A DNA stretch of 64,000 nucleotides from Corynebacterium camporealensis (GTDB lineage: Bacteria; Actinomycetota; Actinomycetes; Mycobacteriales; Mycobacteriaceae): contig NZ_CP011311.1 of assembly GCF_000980815.1 (NCBI RefSeq), positions 788,571 to 852,570 of the forward strand. The letters run 5' to 3'. Below, one piece after another: positions 35,603-43,831 of this stretch; the first letter of the stretch is position 1; every line of letters begins with the position of its first letter. The position numbers were made by a program, and so were the translations under genes. The notes under the pieces were generated by a model. The model ran no database searches and was not told where the DNA came from. It saw only the letters and a list, made by a program, of their open reading frames with translations.

Positions 35603-36208
35603 ATGCGAAATTTTGGAAGCCGCACCCTAGCCGCCGTTGTTGCCGGAACCGTAGCGTTTTCTGGCGCGTCTGTAGCCCAGGCGCAGCCTTCTCTGCCGCC
35701 GCAGGTAGAGCAGCTGTCTTCTCAGGCCGAGCAGATGAGCTCGCAGGTTCAGAAGCAGATTGAGGATTTCCGCATTGAACTGCCGCCGCAGGCCTATGAC
35801 CTGGCTGCGAAGTACGGCATTGAGCTGCCGGAGTTCCTCAAGCCAGCAAGCTCGGTTATTGCAGGCAAGCTTGACGGTGCCACCACGGATCACCTCAAGC
35901 AGCAGGGCCACCACTTTGACCCGAACGCTGAGCGCGTCGCCCAGGATTGGGCTAACCAGGCTGCCGCCGGCAAGCTGACCTTCGAGGGCAACCACGCTCA
36001 TGGCCAGACCATGCTGGACAAGGGCACCGGCACCGTGCTGCGCCTGGATAAGCAGCAGGCACAGGATCGCCTGGCGTGGCTGGATCGTGACGTCAACGTC
36101 AACGAGCACCCACGCAAGCTGAACTTCGGCGTTGCTTCCGCGGTTGATGGCAACTACGTCTACGTTGCGGAGTATTTCTTCGACTCTGAGAATCCGATTC
36201 AACGCTAA
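35603..36208 (+). CDS. Secreted protein, possible CAP/SCP-like domain
   Basis: 201 residues with a signal peptide cleaved near AQAQP (~29). A Gln/Ser-rich helical stretch (~30-60) follows. The C-terminal ~90 residues (AERVAQDWANQAAAGKL, then FGVASAVDGNYVYVAEYFF) recall the second half of a CAP/SCP domain, including the closing beta strands, but the classical His/Glu set is incomplete. Function unknown. It ends in front of a strong hairpin terminator. Confidence 0.65.
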   Translation: MRNFGSRTLAAVVAGTVAFSGASVAQAQPSLPPQVEQLSSQAEQMSSQVQKQIEDFRIELPPQAYDLAAKYGIELPEFLKPASSVIAGKLDGATTDHLKQQGHHFDPNAERVAQDWANQAAAGKLTFEGNHAHGQTMLDKGTGTVLRLDKQQAQDRLAWLDRDVNVNEHPRKLNFGVASAVDGNYVYVAEYFFDSENPIQR

Positions 36209-36249
36209 GAGCTAAATCGCTTTGCGTTAAACGCAGCGGATATAAATAA

Positions 36250-36290
36250 AGTCCTTAGCCGGCACCAGGAGGTGCTAGCTAAGGACTTTT
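36250..36290. terminator. Terminator after the secreted protein gene
   Basis: A 10-bp perfect outer stem (36250-36259 with 36278-36287) plus an inner GCACC/GGTGC stem, followed by TTTT. A-rich sequence on the left may let it work for the opposite strand too. Confidence 0.8.
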
Positions 36291-36300
36291 CCTTTGCCGT

Positions 36301-36380
36301 GGAAAGCTGTCCACTTTCCGCGTGGAGAACGGAAATCGCTGCGCGATTTCCCCTCGGCGTAGAAAGCTTTAGCTTTCTAC
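36301..36380. repeat. Three consecutive small hairpins
   Basis: Three short perfect inverted repeats follow each other: GGAAAG/CTTTCC (36301-36319), GGAAATCGC/GCGATTTCC (36331-36351) and GTAGAAAGCT/AGCTTTCTAC (36359-36380). The last overlaps the end of the minus-strand monooxygenase gene. The linkers (CCGTGG, CGTGGAG, CGGCGTAG) look related, as if an element had multiplied. Confidence 0.6.
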
Positions 36381-36695
36381 CTTGTACTCGGCCATCTCGT
36401 CCCACTCGGTCTTACCGTCGATGTGGAAGTTGATGATGCTTGGGGTCTCCAGCAGGTACTTCGGGAACTCTACGCAGGAGCGCTTGAAGTGATCGCTGTT
36501 GACGTGGTCTTCGTCCTTGCCGTCGGCGTAGGTCTCCAGCAGCAGGAAGCGCTGGTTGTCCTCCGGATCACGGAACCACTTGAAGTCCAAGCAGCCCTCT
36601 TCGGCGTTGCAGGCCTTGGTGTACCAGTCGATCTCGTCGAGGAAGGTGTCTGCGTACTCGGGCTTAACGTGGAACTGAACGTTGATGAAAATCAT
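36369..36695 (-). CDS. Antibiotic biosynthesis monooxygenase-domain protein
   Basis: A 108-residue small ferredoxin-like (ABM/YgiN) protein: IFINVQFHVKPEYADTFLDE, EEGCLDFKWFRDPEDNQRF and ETYADGKDEDHVNSDHFK are typical. Members are cofactor-free quinol or polyketide oxygenases, haem-degrading enzymes or of unknown role; the haem-ligand pattern of IsdG is not evident. It is monocistronic by position, with its 3' end inside a hairpin. Confidence 0.8.
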   Translation of the reverse strand: MIFINVQFHVKPEYADTFLDEIDWYTKACNAEEGCLDFKWFRDPEDNQRFLLLETYADGKDEDHVNSDHFKRSCVEFPKYLLETPSIINFHIDGKTEWDEMAEYKVES

Positions 36696-36746
36696 GTGGC
36701 CCAGTCTAACAACGTCTACCTTTTCCTGCTGTGGCCCTGCGCAGCC

Positions 36747-37538
36747 TTAGGATTCGTCGAACCAGTCGCGTAGTACCTTTATCACGCCGTACTCGGTATT
36801 CGGTGGGGCAATGTAATCGGCAATTTCTTTGAGCGCGGGATGAGCGTTCTCCATGGCGATGGCCGTGCCCGCTGCTTGGAGGAGCTCTAGGTCGTTGAGG
36901 AAATCACCAAAGGCGGCGGTATTTGCGATGTTGATGTTTAAGGCATCGGCAAGCTTGCGCAGGCCCGTGCCCTTGTGGGCGCCAGCAGCCATGACATCAA
37001 CCCAGACTTTGCCGGACACCGCGACGTTGTCATCGGGTGCGGCTTCGCGCAGTGGCTTAGCGAGGTGCTTTTCGCTGCCGTCGGCGCAAAAGACTGCGAC
37101 CTTGATGGTTTGACCGCGAGGTGCCTCATCCAAGGAGTCGACCCAGGTGACGCTGCGGTAATACTTAGCGAGTTCTTCTTCCGCAGCATCGCTGACACCG
37201 CGTTCGACATACGCGGTCTCCGGGGTGCATACGACGATGGTGTGCTCCACCGCCACGGAACGCAAGCGCTTACGGATGGAATCGGTGACCTCATCCGAGA
37301 GGGGAGAAGTCGCCACGATGTTGCCTTCGTGCATGACGACGGTGCCGTTTTCTGCGAGGAAGGATTTATGTTCCGGGAACATCGCCTGCAGCGTGGCCAA
37401 TTGGCGGCCGGAGGCGGGCAGGAGGGTGACGCTGTGGGCATCGGCAAGCGTGGTGATTTCATCGAAACCAGGCGGGATGTTGCCCTCGGCATCCAGGAGG
37501 GTGCCGTCCATGTCCAAAGCAATAAGTTGAGGTAGCAA
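36747..37538 (-). CDS. HAD-superfamily hydrolase, Cof type
   Basis: 263 residues from the TTG chosen here. Motif I is LIALDMDGTLLD, motif II LLPASGR and the terminal motif AFGDFLNDLELLQAAG, placing it with Cof/YbiV sugar-phosphate or nucleotide phosphatases. The start is uncertain: the frame remains open to a GTG at 37592, but the extra 18 residues do not look like a family N-terminus and would crowd the divergent gene at 37601. Confidence 0.82.
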   Translation of the reverse strand: MLPQLIALDMDGTLLDAEGNIPPGFDEITTLADAHSVTLLPASGRQLATLQAMFPEHKSFLAENGTVVMHEGNIVATSPLSDEVTDSIRKRLRSVAVEHTIVVCTPETAYVERGVSDAAEEELAKYYRSVTWVDSLDEAPRGQTIKVAVFCADGSEKHLAKPLREAAPDDNVAVSGKVWVDVMAAGAHKGTGLRKLADALNINIANTAAFGDFLNDLELLQAAGTAIAMENAHPALKEIADYIAPPNTEYGVIKVLRDWFDES

Positions 37539-37600
37539 ACCTGAGCCAATCTTGTTGTAAAGGGTAGCAAAGATGTGTGTGATGTGGAACACTGGAGCGC

Positions 37601-38635
37601 ATGACTAAAGCACAAACCGTGAACACATTCGTCCGTAACCATACCGGAGTCGTGGAGCTCGACCGCCCCAAGGCATTGAACTCCTTGAACCCGGAAATGA
37701 TTGATGCAATCCTGAGCGCGCTGGAAGAGTGGCGCGACAACGATGAGGTCGAGCAGGTCCTCGTTGTCTCCACTAATGAGAAGGCTTTCTGCGCAGGTGG
37801 CGACGTGCGCGCTGCACGCGATGGCGTACTCGACGGCAAGCTCGATGAGGTCGATGCTTTCTTTGAAAACGAGTACACGCTCAACGCGACGATTGCTGAT
37901 TACCCGAAGCCTTATATCGCGATTCTCGATGGCGTCGTGATGGGTGGTGGCCTGGGTATTTCAGTCCACGGTTCCCATCGCGTGGTTACCGATAAGACCT
38001 TTGCCTCCATGCCGGAGATGGCCATTGGCTACATCACCGATGTGGGCGTAGCTTATGCCGCCCAGCGTGCCATTGGTACCCGCAATGCTTCCTCGCCAGC
38101 ACTGGCGAAGTTCTGGGGTATTACCGGCTACCGCCAGTACGCCGCGGACCTGCTGTGGACCGGTATTGCGACTCACTACGTGGAGGACGCTGAGGCCTTC
38201 GCGAAGTCCGTTATCGACGAGGGCCTGGAGTCCGCACTGTCGACTCATGCGACGCTGCCAGAGGACACCAAGGCGCCGCTGTCGGAGAACATCGACGCCA
38301 TTGAGGATGCCTTCGCGCCAGCGACCTGGGAAGAGATTTCCAAGCGTTTGGAAAAGCATGATGAGCTGCGCGAGGAAGTGGGCAAGCTGCTCGATGGTGC
38401 ATGCCCGACCTCGATTGTGGCTGCAGCCGAGCTCTTCCGCGCCGAGGAAGGCGCAGGTAGTGTCCGCGAAGCCCTCGACTACGAGCTGGCCCTGGGCAAG
38501 TACATGCTGCGTCGCGACGACTTCGCCGAAGGCATTCGCGCCGTCCTGGTGGACAAGACCAGGGACGCCAGCTTTAACCCGTCTGAGATTTCGGACGTTG
38601 ATATCGACGCTATCCGCGAGGCGTTAGGCTCCTAG
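37601..38635 (+). CDS. 3-hydroxyisobutyryl-CoA hydrolase-like protein (crotonase fold)
   Basis: 344 residues of the ECH_2 branch. The oxyanion glycines lie in AFCAGGDVRA and VVMGGGLGISVHGSHR, the catalytic Glu in MPEMAIGYITDVG, and GIATHYVEDAEAF matches human HIBCH. The hydrolase releases 3-hydroxyisobutyrate in valine catabolism. This copy sits apart from the catabolic cluster at 44.8 kb, which has its own version, and many corynebacteria keep a lone copy here, so its real substrate may differ. The stop codon is shared (CTAG) with the convergent gene. Confidence 0.8.
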   Translation: MTKAQTVNTFVRNHTGVVELDRPKALNSLNPEMIDAILSALEEWRDNDEVEQVLVVSTNEKAFCAGGDVRAARDGVLDGKLDEVDAFFENEYTLNATIADYPKPYIAILDGVVMGGGLGISVHGSHRVVTDKTFASMPEMAIGYITDVGVAYAAQRAIGTRNASSPALAKFWGITGYRQYAADLLWTGIATHYVEDAEAFAKSVIDEGLESALSTHATLPEDTKAPLSENIDAIEDAFAPATWEEISKRLEKHDELREEVGKLLDGACPTSIVAAAELFRAEEGAGSVREALDYELALGKYMLRRDDFAEGIRAVLVDKTRDASFNPSEISDVDIDAIREALGS

Positions 38636-39744
38636 CCTCGTAGGCGCTCGTATTCCTTTTGGGCGCGCTGCCTGTCGACGCCGTCGGGAACTGCAACGTT
38701 AAGCGTTGCAGCCTGCGTGGTTGGGGTGGCAGGCGGCATGTGCAGTTGCGGTGCGTCTAGTAGGACGAGGGCGACCTTGCCTTGGTAGTCGACTTCGGCC
38801 AGTGTCCAGGTGCTGACAATGCGCATGGCCATGCGTTGGAGCTGGAAGTGGAAGGCGCGGGTTACTGGTACCTGTGGGCGCACCAGATCGGCGAGGAGAT
38901 GCTGCCGGCCGTAGTTGCGGATACGCAGTGATGCTTGAGCAACTGGGGTCTGTTGCAGTTCGGGGACAGCCCAGGCCCAGCGGAAGGTGTTGCCGTCGAT
39001 GACGGCGATGACCTGTGCGCGGGCATCGAAGCTGTTGTTGCCCGAGGTACACGTTGCGCTGCCGCTGGTATCGCGCAGCGTGGCGCTTAAGTTCGGAAAC
39101 GTCGCGGAGTTGTAGAAGTGCTGCTCGACGGAGAAGAAGTGTGCATCGGCGAGTACGTCTTCGGGTTGTTGCGTGCCCGCGGCGACGATGTGGTCGTCGA
39201 GGATGCGAACCTCGGTGCGATCGGACAGCTTTGCGCCTTGGGCTGATTCTTCAATGCCCAAGTCGTTGGCTTCGGCGAATCCGTGCAGGGCAGCGATTTC
39301 ATCAATGCTGCCTGAGAAGCGTTCTACACCAGCGATAATCGCTTGTGGGCTGGGTGCGGAGTCATCAAAGTCAATGGCAACGACTGCTTGCTGGGTGCCG
39401 TTCTCGGTCTTTTGTTCCGCGAGGAGTACCGGGCGGCCAGCCACGGCTGCTTGAGCGAAATCGAGCATCTGCGGGTGATAGGGCAGTGGCTCGTGGAAAA
39501 GCTCGTCCGAGTGTTCAGTATCGGTGGTCGCCCGCCACTGCCACTGGCCGTTGGCGATAGTGGCCAGGCGGATTCCGTTGAAGTCTTTAACACCGCTTTT
39601 GTTGTGGATGCGGACATCGACTGCTTGGTCGGTCTCATCGGTGTGGAAGTTGAATTCGGTGCCTGTGATGGGGCCGACCTGCTTTTTAAATTCCAGGTCA
39701 ATGCCGGTGATACGGAAGGCGAATTCGTTGAGCAGGCTAGACAT
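38632..39744 (-). CDS. Hypothetical protein in the sulfolipid-like operon
   Basis: 370 residues, soluble, with no signal peptide or TM. The first half (SSLLNEFAFRITGIDLEFKK) and second half (VIDGNTFRWAWAVPEL) contain beta-rich segments; a WAW motif near residue 250 recalls the DUF6882 group, but I do not claim membership. It starts at ATG 39744, inside the end of the glycosyltransferase gene (8-nt overlap), so it is translated with the sqdB- and sqdX-like genes. That suggests a lipid- or sugar-related role. Function unknown. Confidence 0.65.
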   Translation of the reverse strand: MSSLLNEFAFRITGIDLEFKKQVGPITGTEFNFHTDETDQAVDVRIHNKSGVKDFNGIRLATIANGQWQWRATTDTEHSDELFHEPLPYHPQMLDFAQAAVAGRPVLLAEQKTENGTQQAVVAIDFDDSAPSPQAIIAGVERFSGSIDEIAALHGFAEANDLGIEESAQGAKLSDRTEVRILDDHIVAAGTQQPEDVLADAHFFSVEQHFYNSATFPNLSATLRDTSGSATCTSGNNSFDARAQVIAVIDGNTFRWAWAVPELQQTPVAQASLRIRNYGRQHLLADLVRPQVPVTRAFHFQLQRMAMRIVSTWTLAEVDYQGKVALVLLDAPQLHMPPATPTTQAATLNVAVPDGVDRQRAQKEYERLRG

Positions 39745-40864
39745 CGATAGCTTCCTCGTAGGCAGCAACAAGTGCATTGGTGGATTCGCGCCAAGAGAAC
39801 TTCTCAGCCTCAGCGCGGGCAGCGGCACCCATGGTCTGGCGGGTGGTGTCATCGTTAAGCAATGCCACCACGGCGTTGGCCCAGGCGGCATCGTTAGCAT
39901 CAGCGTCGATGAGATGGCCGGTGGTGCCCTCATCAATGATGAAGGGGATACCGCCGGCATTGGTTCCGACGACGGGTACGCCGGAGGCGAAGGACTCCAA
40001 GGCGACTAGGCCGAGGGTTTCCGTGGCAGAAGGGAAGACGAAGACATCGCCAACGGCGAAGGCGGCTTGCAGTTCCGCACCGGACAGGTAACCGGTAAAG
40101 ACTGTGAAGGATGGATCGAAGCTGTCGCGCAGGTGGTTCAGGTAAGGGCCATCGCCGACGATGGCGAGGCGTGCGTCGGCACGCTCTTCCCGCACTAACT
40201 GCATGACGTGGTTGAGGCGCTCCAAGTCCTTTTCCTTGGACACGCGGCCGATGTAGGTGACCAGTGGGGCTTCCGGGTGACCGCCGGTGAGCTTGGCGCG
40301 CATGTCTGCGGTGGCCTTGTCCGGGTGGTAGCCAACCGTGTCGACGGCCTTGGGCCAGAGCTTGACGTTGTGCATACCCATGTCGGTGGCCTTGTCGACC
40401 ATCGGACCAGAGGTGCACAGGTTCACCTGCGCTTGGTTGTGTAAGTAGCGAATGGCCTTCTCAGTCAGCGGACGAGTCCAGCCGATGCCGAGTGCGTCAA
40501 CGTATTCGGGGACGTTGGTGTGAAAGCTGGCTACCAGCGGCACGGCGTCGCGTTGGGAGGCAAAGACACCCAACGCGGCAGTCCAGATGGGATTGACCGC
40601 GTGGATGACATCCGGGTCGAAGTCGCGGATTTCTTTGAAGAACTTCCACGACGGCAGACCGAATTGGATCTCCGGGTAGACCCACAGCGACAGGCTCGGA
40701 ATGCGGGTGACTTCAAAACTGGCGTATTGCGCAGGGGGTTTGCCGGTAGCGAAGATGCGCACCTCGTGGCCGAGTTCAGCCAGCTGTTCCAACGTGCGGG
40801 TCACGCGGGTGACCACGCCGTCGATTTTGGGCAGGAAGACCTCGGTGACGATTGCGATGCGCAT
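39737..40864 (-). CDS. Glycosyltransferase resembling sulfoquinovosyl transferase SQD2
   Basis: 375 residues, GT4 family, GT-B fold. It follows plant SQD2 and cyanobacterial SqdX closely in pattern: VASFHTNVPEYVDALGIGW, VKLWPKAVDTVGYHP, VTYIGRVSKEKDLERL, and the EX7E site in SATETLGLVALES. SQD2 transfers sulfoquinovose from its UDP donor to diacylglycerol. The adjacent UDP-sulfoquinovose synthase-like gene (1-nt overlap) is the main reason to prefer this over the related mannosyl- or glucuronosyl-diacylglycerol transferases such as MgtA. Confidence 0.72.
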   Translation of the reverse strand: MRIAIVTEVFLPKIDGVVTRVTRTLEQLAELGHEVRIFATGKPPAQYASFEVTRIPSLSLWVYPEIQFGLPSWKFFKEIRDFDPDVIHAVNPIWTAALGVFASQRDAVPLVASFHTNVPEYVDALGIGWTRPLTEKAIRYLHNQAQVNLCTSGPMVDKATDMGMHNVKLWPKAVDTVGYHPDKATADMRAKLTGGHPEAPLVTYIGRVSKEKDLERLNHVMQLVREERADARLAIVGDGPYLNHLRDSFDPSFTVFTGYLSGAELQAAFAVGDVFVFPSATETLGLVALESFASGVPVVGTNAGGIPFIIDEGTTGHLIDADANDAAWANAVVALLNDDTTRQTMGAAARAEAEKFSWRESTNALVAAYEEAIDV

Positions 40865-42060
40865 TAACGCAGGTTCTCCGGAACACCCGCTGCCTGCTGC
40901 TTAGTCCACAGCGACTGGGCGGGAATCTTGGAGCGGTCAGCGCGGTCGGCATAACGACGCGCAACCTCTTCGACCTCCTGCAGCAGGCCTTCGGACAGGG
41001 TGGTTGGTTCCAGGCCCAGGCGCAGGAAGGTGTCGTTGGCAACGTGCAGTTCGTTCTCCGCGGACTCCTTGCGTGGGTTTGGAACATAGGCGACTTCCGC
41101 GCCGGAAATCTTGGCGACCAGCTCAGCCAGGTCACGCACGCGGTGGGTTTCGGTCATCTGGTTGATGATCTTCACGCGATCGCCGCGCTCCGGCGGGTTT
41201 TGCAGGGCCAGTTCGATGCAGCGGACCATGTCGCGAATGTGGATGAACGCGCGGGTCTGACCACCGGTGCCGTGCACGGTCAGTGGGTAACCGATACCGG
41301 CTTGAATGAGGAAGCGGTTGAGCACGGTGCCGTAGTCGCCGTCGTAATCGAAGCGGTTGATCAGGCGCTCATCGCGCTCGGTCTGCGGGGTGTGGGTGCC
41401 CCAGATGATGCCCTGGTGCAGGTCGGTAATACGCAGCTCATCGTTCTTGGCGTAGTAAGCAAACAGGTGCTGATCCAAAACCTTGGTCATGTGGTAGACC
41501 GAGCCCGGGTTGGAAGGGTAGAGAATGGACTGCTCGACTGGGTCTTTGCCCTCGACCTGGACAGTGACGTCCAGGTAGCCTTCCGGGATTTCCATACCAG
41601 CGGTGCCGTAGCCGTAGACACCCATGGTGCCCAGGTGGGCGACGTGGATATCCTGACGAGATTCCACGATGGCGGCCAGCAGGTTGTGGGTGGCGTTGAT
41701 GTTGTTATCCACCGTGTAGCGCTTGGTGCGCGAATTCTTCATCGAATACGGAGCGGCGCGCTGCTCGGCGAAGTGCACGACCGCATCCGGGCGCTCGGTG
41801 TTGAGGAATTCCAGCAGGCCGTCGTAGTCCTGCGCGACGTCAAGTTTCTTGAAACCCAGCTTGTTGCCGGAGACTTCTTCCCAGGCAGCGATGCGCTCTT
41901 CAATCGAGACGATCGGGGTCAGCGACTCCGCGCCGAGCTCGTCGTCGATGGCGCGTCGGGAGAGATTGTCGACGATGACGACCTCGTGGCCCTGGTCTGA
42001 AAGATAAAGAGATGCTGGCCATCCGCAGAATCCATCGCCGCCCAGAATAGCTACCTTCAC
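40864..42060 (-). CDS. UDP-sulfoquinovose synthase-like protein (SQD1/SqdB)
   Basis: 398 residues, extended SDR. It matches SQD1 over its whole length: NAD loop ILGGDGFCGWPASLYL, DNLSRRAIDDELG, ESLTPIVSIEERI, HFAEQRAAPYSMKNS, catalytic Thr in LGTMGVYGYG, YHMTK (Tyr-x3-Lys), GGQTRAFIHIRDMVRC. SQD1 converts UDP-glucose plus sulfite to UDP-sulfoquinovose. The GTG at 42060 (VKVAILGG) has GGAG upstream; a longer frame to 42105 is unlikely. It is the first gene of a three-gene operon with the SQD2-like transferase. GalU, encoded at 9.5 kb, would supply UDP-glucose. Confidence 0.82.
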   Translation of the reverse strand: MKVAILGGDGFCGWPASLYLSDQGHEVVIVDNLSRRAIDDELGAESLTPIVSIEERIAAWEEVSGNKLGFKKLDVAQDYDGLLEFLNTERPDAVVHFAEQRAAPYSMKNSRTKRYTVDNNINATHNLLAAIVESRQDIHVAHLGTMGVYGYGTAGMEIPEGYLDVTVQVEGKDPVEQSILYPSNPGSVYHMTKVLDQHLFAYYAKNDELRITDLHQGIIWGTHTPQTERDERLINRFDYDGDYGTVLNRFLIQAGIGYPLTVHGTGGQTRAFIHIRDMVRCIELALQNPPERGDRVKIINQMTETHRVRDLAELVAKISGAEVAYVPNPRKESAENELHVANDTFLRLGLEPTTLSEGLLQEVEEVARRYADRADRSKIPAQSLWTKQQAAGVPENLR

Positions 42061-42193
42061 TGTGACAATCTCCAAAACTGTGGTCGGAACAAAAGTACCC
42101 ATCAATCCTAGCCCAACCTGCGGTTTGAGTAGTGATTAGCTGGGTGAACTCTGCGTAAAATCCTGATGATTCCAGCCCTGTGGTCAGCGCCGG

Positions 42194-42199
42194 TAAGAT
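42194..42199 (+). promoter_or_regulatory. Probable -10 hexamer of the membrane protein gene
   Basis: TAAGAT lies exactly 7 nt before the ATG at 42207; leaderless transcript inferred. Confidence 0.45.
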
Positions 42200-42206
42200 A
42201 GCCCGC

Positions 42207-42875
42207 ATGTTGCACGCCGTTTTATATGCCCTCGGTGATTCCATCAATGCCTTGCTCATTGGCATTCTGGTGGCTATCGGCATCATGTTGCCTCGGGGTA
42301 AATACCGCAAGATCGCCACGCTCGTGGTGGTCGGCGACTGGTTCGGCGTGCTCGTTGCCTCCACCGTGGTGCTGTTTTTCTTGCTCGGCGTCCGCGATCA
42401 GATTCAGGCCCTGCTGGAATCACCCATCGCAGGCATCGTGCTCATCATCGTCGGTATCGCACTTGGCATTATGGCCTGGCGTTCCCGCGGCGAATCCAAC
42501 GGGCTGATTCGTAAACTTCTGGTGCCATTGCAGGAACCATCGTTCACCACGGCACTGGTGGGCTTTGTGATGGGCGTTATTCAGTCGCTGACGTCCGTGC
42601 CCTTCTACTACGGACTGATGTTCTTGGCTGCCACGGACTTAAGCCAGCCGATGCAATACGTTGGCTTGTTGCTCTACGCGACGCTGGCGCTGTCCCTGCC
42701 CACCATCGTCGGCCTATTTATTGCCCTGGTCCGAGCCAAACCAGAAAGCAAAGCCGGCCAGCTCTTCCTCGCCGCACGCCGCAACAGCACCCAGGTCGCC
42801 TTAGTCGGTGGTTACGCTGTTGCAGTCTTCCTGGTGGTCATGGGTATTGCTAGCTTGGCGACGCTGCCGGGCTAG
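42207..42875 (+). CDS. Six-TM membrane protein, LysE/GAP-like
   Basis: 222 residues with six hydrophobic helices, beginning HAVLYALGDSINALLIGILV. The layout resembles the LysE and SfLAP/GAP (lipid-addressing) families, which include mycobacterial proteins needed to export sulfolipid or glycopeptidolipid, but I cannot assign it to one from sequence alone. It is divergent from the sqdB-like operon and shares its stop (CTAG) with the convergent gamma-carbonic anhydrase gene. If it is a GAP protein, export of the sulfolipid would be an attractive role; that is inference. Confidence 0.6.
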   Translation: MLHAVLYALGDSINALLIGILVAIGIMLPRGKYRKIATLVVVGDWFGVLVASTVVLFFLLGVRDQIQALLESPIAGIVLIIVGIALGIMAWRSRGESNGLIRKLLVPLQEPSFTTALVGFVMGVIQSLTSVPFYYGLMFLAATDLSQPMQYVGLLLYATLALSLPTIVGLFIALVRAKPESKAGQLFLAARRNSTQVALVGGYAVAVFLVVMGIASLATLPG

Positions 42876-43417
42876 TCAAAGCGGACATCGTCAAGCTTAA
42901 GCGCCTCAGACACATCTGCCTGGTTGCGGGAGTATTCCACGTAACGACCTGCGTGCGGGATAAAGGCGGCGGATTCTTCCTCGCTGAGTTCACGGCGCAC
43001 CTTCGCTGGCACACCTGCAGCCAAACTGCGCGCCGGGATGTCCATGCCTTCTAGCACCACTGCGCCGCCGGCAATCAGCGAACCGGGGCCAATTGTGGAA
43101 CGCGACAGCACCGTGGCCTGCATGCCGACGAGCGAACCCGCGCCCACGTGCGTGCCGTGCAGCATTGCCATGTGGCCAACCGTGACGTCATCTTCGAGCG
43201 TGCAAGGTGCATCTCGGTCCACGTGCAGCACACAGTTGTCCTGGATGTTCACGCGCGCGCCGAGCCGAATCGGGCCGGCATCGCCACGCAGGACTGCGCC
43301 ATAAAAGACCGAGGAATCCGGACCGATTTCCACATCCCCAATCAGCGTGGCATTCGGTGCAATCCAGGCGCTGCGATGCACCCGTGGGGTCTTGCCTTGG
43401 TAGGGAAGAATCAACAC
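42872..43417 (-). CDS. Gamma-carbonic anhydrase family protein
   Basis: A 181-residue left-handed beta-helix protein of hexapeptide repeats with the three zinc-type histidines in CVLHVDRD and VTVGHMAMLHG. It resembles YrdA/PaaY, some of which are carbonic anhydrases or thioesterases and many of which have unknown activity. Start GTG 43417 overlaps the stop of the upstream gene by 1 nt. Confidence 0.85.
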   Translation of the reverse strand: MLILPYQGKTPRVHRSAWIAPNATLIGDVEIGPDSSVFYGAVLRGDAGPIRLGARVNIQDNCVLHVDRDAPCTLEDDVTVGHMAMLHGTHVGAGSLVGMQATVLSRSTIGPGSLIAGGAVVLEGMDIPARSLAAGVPAKVRRELSEEESAAFIPHAGRYVEYSRNQADVSEALKLDDVRFD

Positions 43418-43788
43418 TATTCCACCACCACTGCCAAGGCCGGGGAGATTTCGTAGTCGCCGGCATCGGGGACATCGGCAAGCGCGGCGCTTAACTCCTT
43501 GTCCAAGGCAAGCACCCAGCCTCGCTTCGGGTCACGCACGGGCAGGCGCTTCTGCTTGGAAGGGCTGAAGTGCACCGTGCTTTCCGATGACTTCAGCGTC
43601 ACCGCCTCACCCGAGCGCGCAATCTCGCGAATTAGCGCTGCGCCCGTGTTATTGGTTTCCAAGATGACCATCGTTTCTGCGGTACGTACCCGCAGCTTAT
43701 CGATGCCCACCTCACGCGCATCTACATCAATTTCCGCCAAGCGCGGCCCCTTGCCGGTAAGCTCGCGCAGCTTATCCATCAATCCCAT
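43417..43788 (-). CDS. Conserved hypothetical protein
   Basis: 123 residues from ATG 43788 (MGLMDKLRELTGKGP); the frame is open further upstream to 43884 but that would overlap the divergent patatin gene. It is mixed alpha/beta, with no TM, signal peptide or cysteine. I do not recognise a domain. It is coupled to the gamma-carbonic anhydrase gene by a 1-nt overlap. Confidence 0.55.
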   Translation of the reverse strand: MGLMDKLRELTGKGPRLAEIDVDAREVGIDKLRVRTAETMVILETNNTGAALIREIARSGEAVTLKSSESTVHFSPSKQKRLPVRDPKRGWVLALDKELSAALADVPDAGDYEISPALAVVVE

Positions 43789-43831
43789 GCTCGTCAGTGT
43801 ATCGACATTTTTGTTGGTAAAGTGGACTTTT

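Noticed and set aside
43499..43831. N-terminal 111-residue extension of the patatin-like protein
   Set aside because: It is antisense to the conserved hypothetical gene at 43417-43788, and the oxyanion motif belongs near the N-terminus, as from ATG 43832.
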